Assembly (NCBI RefSeq): GCF_053574225.1
Contig: NC_135645.1
Location: 3,202,501 to 3,266,500 of the forward strand
DNA: 64,000 nt
Direction of reading: 5' to 3'
Source: Canis aureus
Taxonomy: Eukaryota > Chordata > Mammalia > Carnivora > Canidae
The position numbers were made by a program, and so were the translations under genes. The notes under the pieces are model-generated. The model saw only the letters and a list, made by a program, of their open reading frames with translations, did not search any database and was not told the DNA's origin. Below are positions 44,479-54,860 of the stretch, piece after piece. The first letter of the stretch is position 1; every line of letters starts with the position of its first letter.

Positions 44479-46569
44479 GGAGCCGCAGGTGCCGCGCGGA
44501 GCTTCCCAGCAGCGAGCTGACCAGAAGGTCCCGGAGGGCGCTTTGTCACGGCTGGTGACCAGGGCTGGCTGCCTTGGGCCCGGGCAAGGCGGGTGGGACC
44601 CCACGAGTACTGGGGGGCAGACAGTGACCCTGTGGGACCGGGGCCTACCGGGGGCAGCGGGAGAAGCCATGTCACCCAGATTTAGGAAGGAAAGGCCAAG
44701 CCTTTCTGCAGACAGACCTTCTGGTATCTTCCCTCCCTGTCTCCTGCCCGGGTTTTGTCTGGACTTGTTTTCTCTCTCTCGTGCCCCCCCACTCCACCCC
44801 GTTCTGCTTTTGTTCTCCCTGCAAGTGCAGAGCTCCGGTGGGGTCTAAGCAGTTTTGGTAGATACAGAAACAGGCGTTCCGGGTCGCAGCCAGGTGTGTT
44901 CACATGCGGCAGGTGCAGGCACCGGGCCTCCAGGGCTGGAAGTCGTCAGCTGAGGAGGCCCGAGACCGGCTCCCCGTTGTACCAGCAGCAGGACTGAGGG
45001 TTCACAGGGGCGAAGACGCCAGCTTTAGGATCTCTAGGGACAAATCTCGGGGTGGATTGCAGAGAGAGAGCATGCGGGTGGCGACCTTTGAGCCCACGCG
45101 GCCCCGGGGCCCAGGCTTGGCTCTGTCCCCAGTCACATGCCCCCAGGTGTGTGTGGCCTTCCACAGGGAGGCCCGTCAGCCCCCTGCAGGAAGAGGGGGG
45201 AAGCCTTGAGCCCCGGGGGGACCTCCTGGGCTTGATGAGGACCTGTGCTGCGTGCCTTGGCACCCTCCCCCTGGGAGTGTCCCCCAGGCCTCCCGAGACA
45301 AGGCTGGCCCCCTCTGCGGGGGAGGGGGAACCTGGGGACTGGCCTCCTGGAGGAGAGGCAGTGGCTGGAATACAGGCAGGTCCGCTGTGTAGCCTTGGGC
45401 AAGATTCTTCACCTCCCTGCGCCTGGTGTCCTTACCCCTGACCTTGCAGAGCAGCCATGAGATCAAGGGTGACGTTGTAAGGACTTGGTGCCCAGGAGCC
45501 GGCCCATGGGAGGCCACTGGTCATTACGTTTGGAGCAGAGGGTGCCCTGTGATGTCCCCGGGGAGCCCGTACAGTCCTGCGCCCGGAGATTCCTCGCTGC
45601 CCGGCAGGGACCGCAGTGTGAACCTGCAGCGAGGCAGGGCATGGTGGGAGTCGGGGGGGGGGGGGTACACTGTCGGTGTATGCGGGCAGCCCCTAGCATG
45701 GGAGTCCTGAGCCTCGGGGTCCATGCCCCTCAGAGGGGCTTCAGAGGCCGGGAGCCCACACACGATGTGTCTGTGGGGACAGCTTCCATCGATTCCCCAG
45801 CGGGGGCCACAGCTACAAAGATTAAGAACTTTTTTCCCAGCATGAAGACCCACTGGAAGAGGGCACGGCAGGTGGGGTCTGCTCAGCCCTGTGCCCTGGA
45901 TGTGTCCAGCCGACCTCACCCCAGGCCTCAGCCAGCAAGTGGATGCCAGGCAGGGACACGAGGCATCCACCCTGCCAGAAGCTCAAGGTTCAGCTGCATC
46001 AGATTTGGGGTGGGGGAGAGAGACCAGGGCCCCAGAAGTTGTGGTACGAACTAGTAGGGCCAAGCCTCACTGAAGGCTGGCTGAGGACGGGGACTGGAGG
46101 TGTGGGATTGTTAGGGGGGTAGACGCATAAGGGAAGGTCAGAGCAGAGGAAATGGAGACGATCCAGCATGCCAGCTTCTGGAGCTCCTTTTCATCCCCTG
46201 GAAAGTGGCACATATGAGGGGAGGGCCCTGAGGTCTGCCCCTGCCCGAGCGGGCTGGCCAGAAAGTCATCGAACGATGTCTCTAGGCCTTGAATTCTAGT
46301 TGGAGGGTGATTGTTGCAGGATCTTATGCACAGACCTTGGGCCGTGTCTCATGGACACGTGGCTGAGGTGCTCTCCCTCCCCGCCCCCATTTCTTTCCTT
46401 TTTTCTTTTGGTCCTTATTTTATCTGCCCTATCTTGATACCTATGTTTTTCTCATCAATCAGTTTGAGAAGCAGGTAGAGTATGGATGGAAAGAAAAAAA
46501 AAAGAAATAAAAGAACTTGTTTACAGAAAAGGAGTCTAGGGAAAGTAGGTTTTCGGTCCTGGGATGTCA

Positions 46570-46960
46570 TTTGTTTGTTTTTCTAAAAGATATTATTTTT
46601 TATTGGTAAGTTGATTTTGCTTGTGAAAGGCAATGTGGAAAATCTGTAAAAAAGAAAAAAAAAGGAAAGGAGAAATTGCTCATAATTGCATTAAATAGAC
46701 ATCCATAGTTAGTACTTTAGTATGTTTCCTTCTAGTCTTTTCTTACATGCACAAATTAATTTTTTTTTTTGCTATCTGTACTATAAGTGGTGTCCAGTTT
46801 TCTTGCTTCACATGGATCATACATAACACGGACAATTTTTGGTGGTACTAAAAACCCTTTATAAACGTTTCAAACACTCCAGGCCCCCATAGTTGGATGT
46901 TTTGACTCCCCATTTTACATCATTAGCGATAAAGCATTGACCGTGTTTTTGTCCGTAAAG
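46570..46960 (-). mobile_element. Possible old L1M fragment
   Basis: T-rich wording (agtatgtttccttctagtct, ccattttacatcattagcga) fits antisense L1M 3' sequence. Weak. Confidence 0.3.
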
Positions 46961-48369
46961 TTCTTTTCAAAGTTTGGGTGATTTCCTTGAGGAAGATTGA
47001 GAAGCACACCCGCAGGAGAGGGCTGGCTCGGCGGCGGCGGTGCGCGGTGTGCTGGGGGCTGCGTGGGGCTGCGTTCACCGTGGGCCGTGCAGAGGGAGGG
47101 GACGAGGCCGGCTCCTCACAAGCCCTGGTGAGAGCCCAGGACTTAGGCCCTCAATCTGTGGATCTGCTCGTTGCAGATCAAAAGTCCTCCTGGTGACTCA
47201 TCCGTGGGCAGAGCCCTCAGGCCTGGTGACCAAACACTCACCTCCCTCAGAGCGACCCTGGGGACTGCCGAGGTCCCTGGAGCCTGAGGAAGGGCTGCCC
47301 AGGTGCCTCCGGCCCTGCGTGCGTGTGCCGTCAGGCCCGTGCACCATTCCAGCTTGCCTGAACTCCGCTCCAAGACAGGCTGGGCTTGGTTTTCACCTCA
47401 GAAAGGCCAGTCAGTGGGGTCAGCCAGCGGATAAAGTTAACTCAGCCATTATTGCTTTTTTGTTAATGAGGGGAAGACCAGCTGTGAAGATGCCAAACCA
47501 TTCAGAAACGTTGCACAGGACTTCACGTCTGGGGTGAATTCTGTGTTCAGGCAGAGGAAAGCAATCCACAGTGATTCTAAGTCCTCAGCAGACCCCGAGG
47601 GTCCCTTCTGAGCTTTCACTGTATTATTATTATTATTTTTTTTTACGAAATATTTTTCCTATTAAGTTATAAGTCTTGGAAGCTGTGAAAAGCACTGGCA
47701 ATCTCGTTGGACTCATGAGCAAGCAGGAGCTCTGTTGTGCATGGAAGCTCAGAGGGAAGCTAAGCCCTGAGGTAGGTGGAGGACAGTTGGGCAGGAAATT
47801 CTCTCACCATCGCTCTAGGGGTTGGCTGGAGTGATGGCCAAATGCCCATCCTGTGTGGCTGTGGGGGTTGAGGGAACGGGAGCAGGACTGGCTTCTCTTA
47901 GACTGTAGTTGACAGAAACAGACCAACTCATTCTCAGAGATGAGATTCAAAAAGCAGAGCCTAGATACCTACCCTGGGTGTTTTCAGGCCTAAGAATACT
48001 TGACTTGGATCTTAAACTCGCACAGCCCACTAACATGTCCACAGATGCTGTTCAAAGTGACCTCTTTTAACAGAGAGGCAAAGTAGGCTTGAAGCCACCT
48101 GAAAAATTTTATTGAAGTCAGGGTACAATTGTTTAAAGTGCTTTGAAGAAATCGGATCTGAGACGTTCCTGCTATAAAGTAGCCCATGAACAAGGCAAAC
48201 GGAAAGCATGAATTCAAGATGTGCCCATAGCCAAGATCTAAGAGAAAGATTCCTCTTCATGTGACCTGTATTTGCTACCTGGCTCTTGTGTGGCAGGCAC
48301 AGCGCTGGATTCTGGGGGACAGAGCTGTGGAAGGCTGCATTTCTTGTCCCGAGGAGTCTAGCTGGGGAA
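46961..48369. other. Intron sequence, nothing recognised
   Basis: A (CGG)4 stretch at about 47030-47041 and an (ATT)n run near 47622-47638 are the only simple features. Confidence 0.5.
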
Positions 48370-48720
48370 AGATCTAACGTGGCCAGTCACAGTACTGAGA
48401 ACACGTAGGAGGAATCCATTCTGATTCAGGAGCTGATGTAAAACCCAAAGGAAGTCGCGTTTGAGATGGGCTTGAAAAGTGAGCATGGCATTGGGGCTTG
48501 GAGAAGTGGGAGAAGGGTCTGGAAAGCCGGAGACACAAGGGATGGGTATTACTGGTGTTCTTGGGGAGAGTCATCTGCATGACTGCTGGGCAGAGGAAAG
48601 GAAAGGATGAGGAGGAATCGGTGGCCTGCGGCCTGGTGGTCGAGGGCGTTGATTCTCATCGTAAGGAGTTTGGACTATGTTCTGCAGCGAAGAGGGACCC
48701 ATGGCCAGGGTTCTGAACAG
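48370..48720 (-). repeat. L2-like 3' remnant
   Basis: Antisense L2-like wording (gggcttgaaaagtgagcatg, cgtaaggagtttggactatg, catggccagggttctgaaca). A short AGAAATT x3 tandem follows at 48720-48742. Confidence 0.4.
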
Positions 48721-48780
48721 AGAAATTAGAAATTAGAAATTAGAAAATCAAAACATTGATTTTTTTTTTAATAGCACCAC

Positions 48781-48993
48781 TGGAATATTTTATTTTTTTA
48801 TTTTTTTAAATTTTTTATTTATTTATGATAGTCACACACATACAGAGAGAGAGAGAGAGAGGCAGAGACACAGGCAGAGGGAGAAGCAGGCTCCATGCAC
48901 CAGGAGCCCGACGTGGGATTCGATCCCGGGTCTCCAGGATCGCGCCCTGGGCCAAAGGCAGGCGCCAAACCGCTGCGCCACCCAGGGATCCCC
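48781..48993 (-). mobile_element. Can-SINE, young SINEC_Cf type
   Basis: Reversed near-consensus young SINE (tttatttatttatgatagtc, ctccaggatcgcgccctggg, cgccacccagggatcccc). A 9-bp match TGATTTTTT lies at 48758-48766 and 48994-49002, leaving a short non-SINE piece inside the left boundary. It lies about 590 bp upstream of the 114-bp exon. Confidence 0.93.
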
Positions 48994-49218
48994 TGATTTT
49001 TTAAATTAACGGAAGATGCATAAATACATGCTCCATGAAGGATTTCAGCTATACTGAAATCTATCAAGAAAAAAGAAAGAAAAGAAAGAAAAAAAAATGC
49101 TCCCTTTCCCAGCGGTAACTACTGTTCTCCTTCAAGGCATTTCATCTGCCTGTCTCTAGGGGTGTAGACACGCAAAGTCAGGCCCTGGAAGTGGTAAGGC
49201 CTATTCTGTTGGACTTCC

Positions 49219-49356
49219 TGCTCGCTCGCTCGCTCGCTCTCTTTCACACACACACACACACACACACAGCCCTGCCTTTTAATATTTAAATGTAATATAA
49301 TATTTAATTTAATATTTAAATATAATATTTAAATGTAATATTTAAATATATATAAG
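49219..49356. repeat. Compound simple repeat: (GCTC)n, (CA)n and AT-rich tandem
   Basis: (GCTC)5 at 49220-49239, (CA)12 at 49245-49269 and imperfect TAATATTTAAA units at 49279-49356, ending about 225 bp upstream of the 114-bp exon. Confidence 0.95.
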
Positions 49357-49418
49357 ATAGGACTGTAATCTGGGGAAGCCTATATGCTATCTTATCACTT
49401 AGCTCATTAAAAAAAAAC

Positions 49419-49559
49419 TTTTTAAAGATTTTTATTTATTTATTTGAGAGAGAGCGAGCGAGAGAGCCCAGGGAGGAGCAGAGGGAGTGGGAGAAGCAGA
49501 CTCCCCCCGCTGAACAGGGAGCCCTACGTGGGGCTCGATCCTTGGACCCTGAGATCATG
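49419..49559 (-). mobile_element. Can-SINE truncated at the exon boundary
   Basis: Reversed older-type SINE: tail tttttatttatttatttgag, GAGC run, gaacagggagccctacgtgg, then gaccctgagatcatg, where it stops. The last 45-50 bp of the head complement are missing and the next base begins the pyrimidine tract of the SLC12A8 acceptor. Confidence 0.92.
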
Positions 49560-49580
49560 CTCTGCTTTCTGTTGTTTCAG
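49557..49580 (+). promoter_or_regulatory. SLC12A8: Branch-point candidate, pyrimidine tract and 3' splice site of the 114-bp exon
   Basis: The tract tgctctgctttctgttgttt precedes the AG at 49579-49580. The nearest reasonable branch adenine is A49557 in gatcAtg, about 23 nt upstream of the AG. That adenine lies in the last bases still recognisable as Can-SINE. The tract is seen directly; the branch-point choice is inference. Confidence 0.55.
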
Positions 49581-49694
49581 AGCATGGTTTTATTGGCTAC
49601 TCGCCGGAACTGCTATGGAACAACACTCTGCCAGATTACAGTCCTGGAGAATCTTTCTTCACGGTCTTCGGGGTGTTCTTCCCAGCAGCTACAG
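49581..49694 (+). CDS. SLC12A8: SLC12A8 internal exon (TM5-TM6 loop and start of TM6)
   Basis: This 114-bp exon continues the frame of the upstream exon: its first two bases complete GAG (Glu), followed by HGFIGYSPELLWNNTLPDYS and then a hydrophobic stretch ending FFPAAT. It encodes the loop between TM5 and TM6, expected outside the membrane in this family, with one N-glycosylation sequon (NNT), and then the start of TM6. The Pro and Thr of FFPAAT align with NKCC1 residues that coordinate potassium. The acceptor is ctgttgtttcag at 49569-49580 and the donor is ACAG|gtacag at 49694/49695. Both ends are phase 1, so skipping this exon would delete 38 residues and keep the frame. A truncated Can-SINE ends only about 21 bp upstream of the exon. 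An overlapping ORF at 49444-49791 is in another frame and is not real. Confidence 0.95.
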
Positions 49695-49699
49695 GTACA

Positions 49700-50129
49700 G
49701 TAGTTTGGGTGCTCTTGCCCACCCACGTGAGGGGTACGAATGCAAGACAAGCTGCGCCTTCCACCCTGCAATGAGCGTAAACATGGTCTAGAAACTCCCC
49801 TCTCTCTAGCCTAACCTGTATGTCTTCTCCCAGGAGGCAGAGCAACGCTATATTGTCTTCTCACTGCGCTGGGTGTGGGTGAAACCAGGATCCTATGGAC
49901 AATGAATGAATCTCTTTAACACACATTCCCCATTTTCTTGGCTCTCCAGTGGCCAGGGAGGAGCTTTCCAAAGCTGAGATCGCTCTAGGACCCTGGCCTA
50001 GAAGGTAGTAAGCTAACCTTAATTATAGACCATGTTGACCAAATGGTCTATAAGAAATAACCATTTGCTAGTGACTGGGCTTGTCCCAGAGCACAGACTG
50101 AGAGAAGCGTTTTACTCTTGGTCAGGTAG
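49700..50129. other. Intron sequence, nothing recognised
   Basis: No recognised repeat. Confidence 0.5.
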
Positions 50130-50740
50130 TGTTGATGCCCTGGATTGTGTTTGATTTCGTCTCCTTCTCCACGTCTCCTCCTGGCCCTCTCACTTGCCTT
50201 TCTAGGTACATCCTCTTCGATGCACCCATTAAATGTTGGAGTTTTTCAGGCTATGCCCAGGCCCTCTTCTCTTCTTTCTCTACTGTTCCCCTTAGAATCT
50301 CATCCACGCCTGCTGTTCAATGGCCACTCACAAGGCTGATGACCCCTAGACCTGTACCTCCAGCCTAGACTTCTCGGAGCTCCATACGCTACGCTCAGTC
50401 GCTCCCATGACATCATCTGTTGGGCATCTCAGACCCATTATGTTCAGAGCCAAGCCCACCGCACCCATCCCCCAACTGGTTCTTCTCCTTCTCTCCTGAT
50501 CTCAGGAAAGGGCACCTCCATCCAGATAATTGCTCATGCCAATGGGGAGTTATTCATGCCAACGTCCTCTTTCTTACCAGTACCCTCCCAGCCCTGTCAA
50601 TTCTTCCTCCTAAAGGAGCTTCTTTCCGTCCTACATCTGTCCGCTTCTGCCACCTGAGCACTCTGGTCCAAGGCTCATCTCTCCCTGGATTACTTCAGGG
50701 GTTTCCTACCTGACCCATGGTCCCCACCCCCGCCCCAGGC
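50130..50740 (+). repeat. L2 (LINE-2) reverse-transcriptase remnant
   Basis: The sequence follows L2 ORF2: caggctatgcccaggccctc, caaggctgatgacccctaga, ctccctggattacttcaggg. gctgatgac at 50335-50343 encodes the ADD of the reverse-transcriptase active-site motif, followed by a stop. Degenerate and inactive. Confidence 0.65.
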
Positions 50741-51486
50741 TGGCCACAGAAGTGAGTTTGGAGCTAGGCTTCAGCGGCGGCAGGTGGAGTCCTGGTCCAC
50801 AAGTCCAGATGTGCCAGAAGTAGTGCATTCCTTTCGTTTTTATGAAATGCAAAGGGTCGGCGTCTGACTCTAAGCCTTCATTCTGCCAGGACGACTGAAA
50901 ACTCACGTCAGTCATTCACCGTGGCTCCATCGTGGCCTGCCATTTTGTTCTGAGGCCTTAGGGTCTTCTAGCTTTTCATCACTGAACGCAGAGCCAGACC
51001 CTCTTGTACTGTCTGCACATCCTACGGGCTCTCTGCTGCTTCTGAACCAGCAATCTGAACCTGGGGGCCCTGTGTAGACGCTATGCACGTCCCAGGCCCT
51101 CCTCTCTAAGGTCTTGTGGGGTCCCTACCAGTGCTGACATGGAGGGTGCCCCAGGTCCACACTGCTCCAGATCCTATGTGCTTCTCTCCTGGCCTCCAGC
51201 CCCAGGGGCAATCTTCTGTAGCAATATGGCAGGCACCCCACCCCGGGGCCAGCTTTATGGGCACGAGCCTACGCATTCACACTGCGCCCACTCTCAGAAG
51301 GGCCCCACGCTTGGTTTAATGATTCACTCTTGCTAAAATTCTTAGTAATTTTTGAACAAAGGATCTTATTTTTATTTGCACTGGACCCAGCAAACTATGT
51401 ACCAAAGTTTATTCTTATCCCCCCCCCCATGCTTTTCCCACCCGTTTTGTTTGTTTCTTCCTCTTCTTCTTCCTCTTCCTCTTTTT
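50741..51486. other. Intron sequence, nothing recognised
   Basis: No family identified; ends in a CTTCTT-rich run (about 51457-51483). Confidence 0.5.
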
Positions 51487-51647
51487 TAAATCTGATATTT
51501 TATTTATTTATGTATTTATTTTATTTTTTATTTTATTTATTTATTTTTAATTTAAATTCGATTTGCCATCACCCAGTGCTCCTCACAGCACAGGCCCTCA
51601 TTAATGCCCGTCACCCGGTTACCCCGTTTCCTCCCCCACCCCCACTT
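51487..51647 (-). mobile_element. Canine L1 3' end, older and truncated
   Basis: Reverse complement reads gtgacgggcattaatgaggg, ggagcactgggtgatggc, then a T/A-rich tail. It differs from the copy at 31.4 kb by substitutions and a short deletion. Confidence 0.7.
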
Positions 51648-53553
51648 TCTTACCTCCTTGATTATCTAAAGTCTCCTAAGGGCTCAGGCTTTGGAGAAAC
51701 AGAACTCTTAACAGGAGTTTGGCAAATTCTGTTTCCTCTTTCCTCGTATCTCCCTCAAGGCAATAAAATATAGGTCAACTTCCCCTTGAATGGACAGAAA
51801 AGGCAAAGGGAAAAATACGAAATAGAGGAATTTTTTTTTAAAGTTAACATTTGAAAATATTGTCCCGCCCTCCCTCCCTCACATGGGTAGAGCCCACATT
51901 AAAGAGGCTTCCCACCTGAGCATTTCCTGGGGCCTGGAGGTGAGTCCTAAGGCCAAGAAAGCCGGGGCCCAGACTCCAGGTTGACAGTCACACCTGAGGC
52001 GGCCGTGATCCTCCTTGGCTGGCAGCGCCCCGGGGCGGGGGGAGAGGGGTGTTCTCTGACACCTGCAGGAGGTTGAGTCAGTAATGTGACCCTGCTAGGC
52101 CCCTCCACACTGCTCCACAGTTCCCCTCCTTTGCCTCTCCAGACGCTGTGTCTTAGAAAGAGAAGGGATGCCTGAGAGGGGGCAGGGAGTGCAGGGCCCC
52201 CCTTCAGGACTTTTCCCTCCAGCCAGGAATCAGCAGTCTGAGGTTTGAAGAGCCCTGCAGTAGCACAGCCTCTGAATGGGACCGACAGCAGCTAGTTCAG
52301 CAGCTCTCAACTTTTTGTCTTTTTAGTCCATATTCATTTTTGATAAGGATACTAAACCCCTCACCTGCACTAGAAATTCTGACCTGCCTCCTTGGACCAG
52401 AGAAGGGTGTGTTTGTCCTTCCTTTGGAAAAGATTGCTACCTAAGAATATTAGTCAAGTTTGATACTCTAGAGCTTGAATTATGAAGATCTTATTCTGTT
52501 AAATTCCAAATATAAGATTATAATATTGAAGAAACTATCTATGTAGACTTTGTTTTGTTCTTTCACTCCACCTCTCTTAGGAGATGAGCTTCTCTGTCCT
52601 CCGCTGCCCTTTGGCCCAACCAGGTTGAGAATCCTTGATCCTTGATGTGACCAACTGGGGAAGGAGGAGCACACAGAGACTTATGAAGGATTGCTAAAGG
52701 TCACCCAGCTCATTAGTGGCCGGAGCTGGGCCACCACTATGCTGTGGAGCATTGCCTCCCTGGCTCTCTCTTTGTTTTCCAGGGGCCCCAGTGTAAACAC
52801 GGTAGGCAGGACGAACAATTTGTATCACTTGGCTTTCCCCTGGCAGATGTTCTGTTAAGCTATGAAAAGCATGGATGATTGACAGTTTCCATGGCGATGG
52901 ATTTGCCAAGGATTAGCTCTGAGTGAGTCATGGCTGGGGCTCCCTCCAAGGCCATCCTCTTCTGGAACAAGAGAACCTCCAGGCTGTGGAGAGGGGAGAG
53001 GAGTTTGGAAGAATGGACAAAAGTCCCCCCACCCCGTGTCCCCATCTCCAGTCAGAGACGTATTATTTAAGTTACTTGAGATATTTTATCTCAAGGGTAG
53101 GACACCTCCTGTCAGGAGCAGCTGAAAACTAGGTTGCAGCGGCTTCTCTGGATTTAGGAAGCTTGTGCTCCGTCCTGTCCTTCTCCCTGCAGCCCACCAC
53201 ACCCTGTGGTAGTGGCTGCAGGGTGGGGCCGGGCCCTGGGAGTAGGTTCTCCATTTGCTTTGTTTCTTAAAGTACTTTCCTTCTCCAGGCGATGATAGCA
53301 ACCTTGCCCTGAAAAACCAATGTCCGGGCCCACAGGATTCTCTCTCTGTCTCTCCGTCTCTCCGTGTCTCCCACACACGAACACACACGGCCACTCCAGG
53401 GACCACAATACCTGGAAGAACTCAGAGAGGGAGATTCACTGAGAATGGGGTCCCCAGGTTTAAGGAAGAGAGAGCCTCAATCAAGGGCAAGCTAACGTTG
53501 GGGCTCACCCCACTGTATTCTGATGAGCAGAAACGAGAGAAAAGGAAGCTTTG
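51648..53553. other. Intron sequence, nothing recognised
   Basis: About 1.9 kb of mixed composition without an element I can name or a credible exon. Confidence 0.5.
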
Positions 53554-53950
53554 TAATTATTATACTTTTATTTTTATAATTCTTTTCCCCCTTATTTTTA
53601 GAATTATTGTACTTTTATTTTTAAAATTCTTTTCCGGGGGATCCCTGGGTGGCTCAGCGGTTTAGCCCCCGCCTTCAGCCCAGGGCGTGATCCTGGAGTC
53701 CTGGGATCGAGTCCTACATCAGGCTCCCTGCATGGAGCCTGCTTCTCCCTCTGCCTGTGTCTCTGTTTCTCTCTGTCTCTTTCTCTCTCTCTCTGTCTCT
53801 CATGAATAAATAAATAAGATCTTTAAAAAAATAAAAAACAAATAAATAAATAAATAAAATTCTTTTCCCCCTTATTTTTATAATTATTATACTTTTATTT
53901 TTAAAATTCTTTCCCCCTTATTTTTATAATTATTATACTTTTATTTTTAT
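53554..53950. repeat. 48-bp minisatellite, about four units, split by a SINE
   Basis: Units begin aattattatactttta and end ttcttttcccccttattttta. Copy 1 starts near 53554, copy 2 at 53602, copies 3 and 4 follow the SINE at 53636-53855. Unit 2 is divided by the insertion. Confidence 0.85.
53636..53855 (+). mobile_element. Can-SINE inside the 48-bp minisatellite
   Basis: Forward SINE (ggggatccctgggtggctca, cctgggatcgagtcctacat) with a compound tail. Target duplication AAAATTCTTTTCC at 53623-53635 and 53856-53868 is perfect. Confidence 0.93.
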
Positions 53951-54019
53951 GATTCCATTTATAGCATTAACTTATAATTTTATTAATGTGATTCTAAACA
54001 TCAGTAAGAATCCTTAGCA

Positions 54020-54345
54020 TTACAGCAGCCTACTATGTGTTGCGCCGTGCCAAGCCCTTTACATACAGTCTTTTACTCAGCCCTCCCCACAGCCCCCCCT
54101 GCTCCAATTAGGTGCAGATTTAGCCTGACGCTAATGAAGCTCCGGCTTCAAGGTCCCTCCCTTGCATGACCTCCTGCTAAATCCCTGTTCTTAATTCCAT
54201 ATTCATACGTCTGTGTTGTTTTTAAAGTGTCAGACTCCATAGAACCTGGATCCTTCCATGGGTTCTGTTATTATCCCATTTTCCAGGCCAGAGAACAGCA
54301 ACACAGAGAGCTTAGTTCCCCCAGGTCAGCCAGACAGCGAGCGGT
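54020..54345 (-). repeat. MIR-like pieces
   Basis: Reversed MIR-like pieces: cctactatgtgttgcgccgt (54029) and, after a gap, tattatcccattttccaggc with acagagagcttagttccccc. Confidence 0.55.
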
Positions 54346-54724
54346 GGGCCCCCCTGCTTCCCACCTGCTTTGGAGAGGACGCTGGAAGGGAGAATGCACA
54401 CTGGTTTGGAGCTGTCCCCGACCCCAAAGCCAGCAAATCCGCCTGAATCCTGGCATTTAAGTGTTCCATTATTTGACACTGTGTGTCTCAGCAGAGTCTC
54501 TAAGGCATGGAGAGGGTGGGGCCTGACAAGTTCTGCCTCCAAGAAGAGAGCCAAGAGGAGATGAGAGATTCCTGCAGGAACAGCTAAACAAACCAGCCAA
54601 TAAGCCAGGTGTGCAGAAGGAGGAATGGGTTTAGGTATCAGGAGGAAGGTAAGGAGAGACGTCCAGGGTCTTTAGGAACCCAAGGGATTTCCAGGTGAGG
54701 AGGGGAGCCTATCCCTCCTGAGTG

Positions 54725-54860
54725 GACATTTATTTAGCACCTACTAGGTACCAGGTGTTCATTCTAACTTTACAGCAGTCCTGCCAGGTCAATAATCTGA
54801 TCCCCACTTGCAGATGAGGAACTAGAGGCTCAGAGCTACGCTGCCTCCAAGCAGTGGCAG
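54725..54860 (-). repeat. MIR SINE fragment
   Basis: Reversed MIR: catttatttagcacctacta, tccccacttgcagatgagga, ctagaggctcagagc. Confidence 0.7.

Larger units (their letters stand above)
40861..46569. other. GC-rich, SINE-free intron stretch
   Basis: A short MIR-like piece lies at about 41030-41150 (tcccatctgtaaaatggatt) and another near 45375-45440 (tagccttgggcaagattctt). Between 42.3 and 46.1 kb GC content and G-runs are high. Overlapping ORFs on all frames (up to 229 codons at 43869-44558) look compositional. I find no supported exon. Confidence 0.5.
5210..49580 (+). other. SLC12A8: SLC12A8 intron of 44,371 bp
   Basis: The intron runs from GTGAGC at 5210 to TTTCAG at 49580 and joins phase 1 to phase 1. 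The frame across the junction makes Glu, as expected. I found no convincing additional exon of SLC12A8 in it. Its content is about 25 Can-SINEs, old L1, MaLR, L2 and MIR remnants, a heptamer minisatellite, an intronic CpG island and two GC-rich SINE-free stretches. Confidence 0.9.

Noticed and set aside
43869..44558. A 229-codon Pro/Ala/Ser-rich open frame on +.
   Set aside because: All frames are open here because of extreme GC content; overlapping frames on both strands are equally long and none has a recognisable domain.
49444..49791. A 115-codon frame spanning the 114-bp exon.
   Set aside because: It is a different frame from the one that joins the flanking exons and includes SINE sequence.
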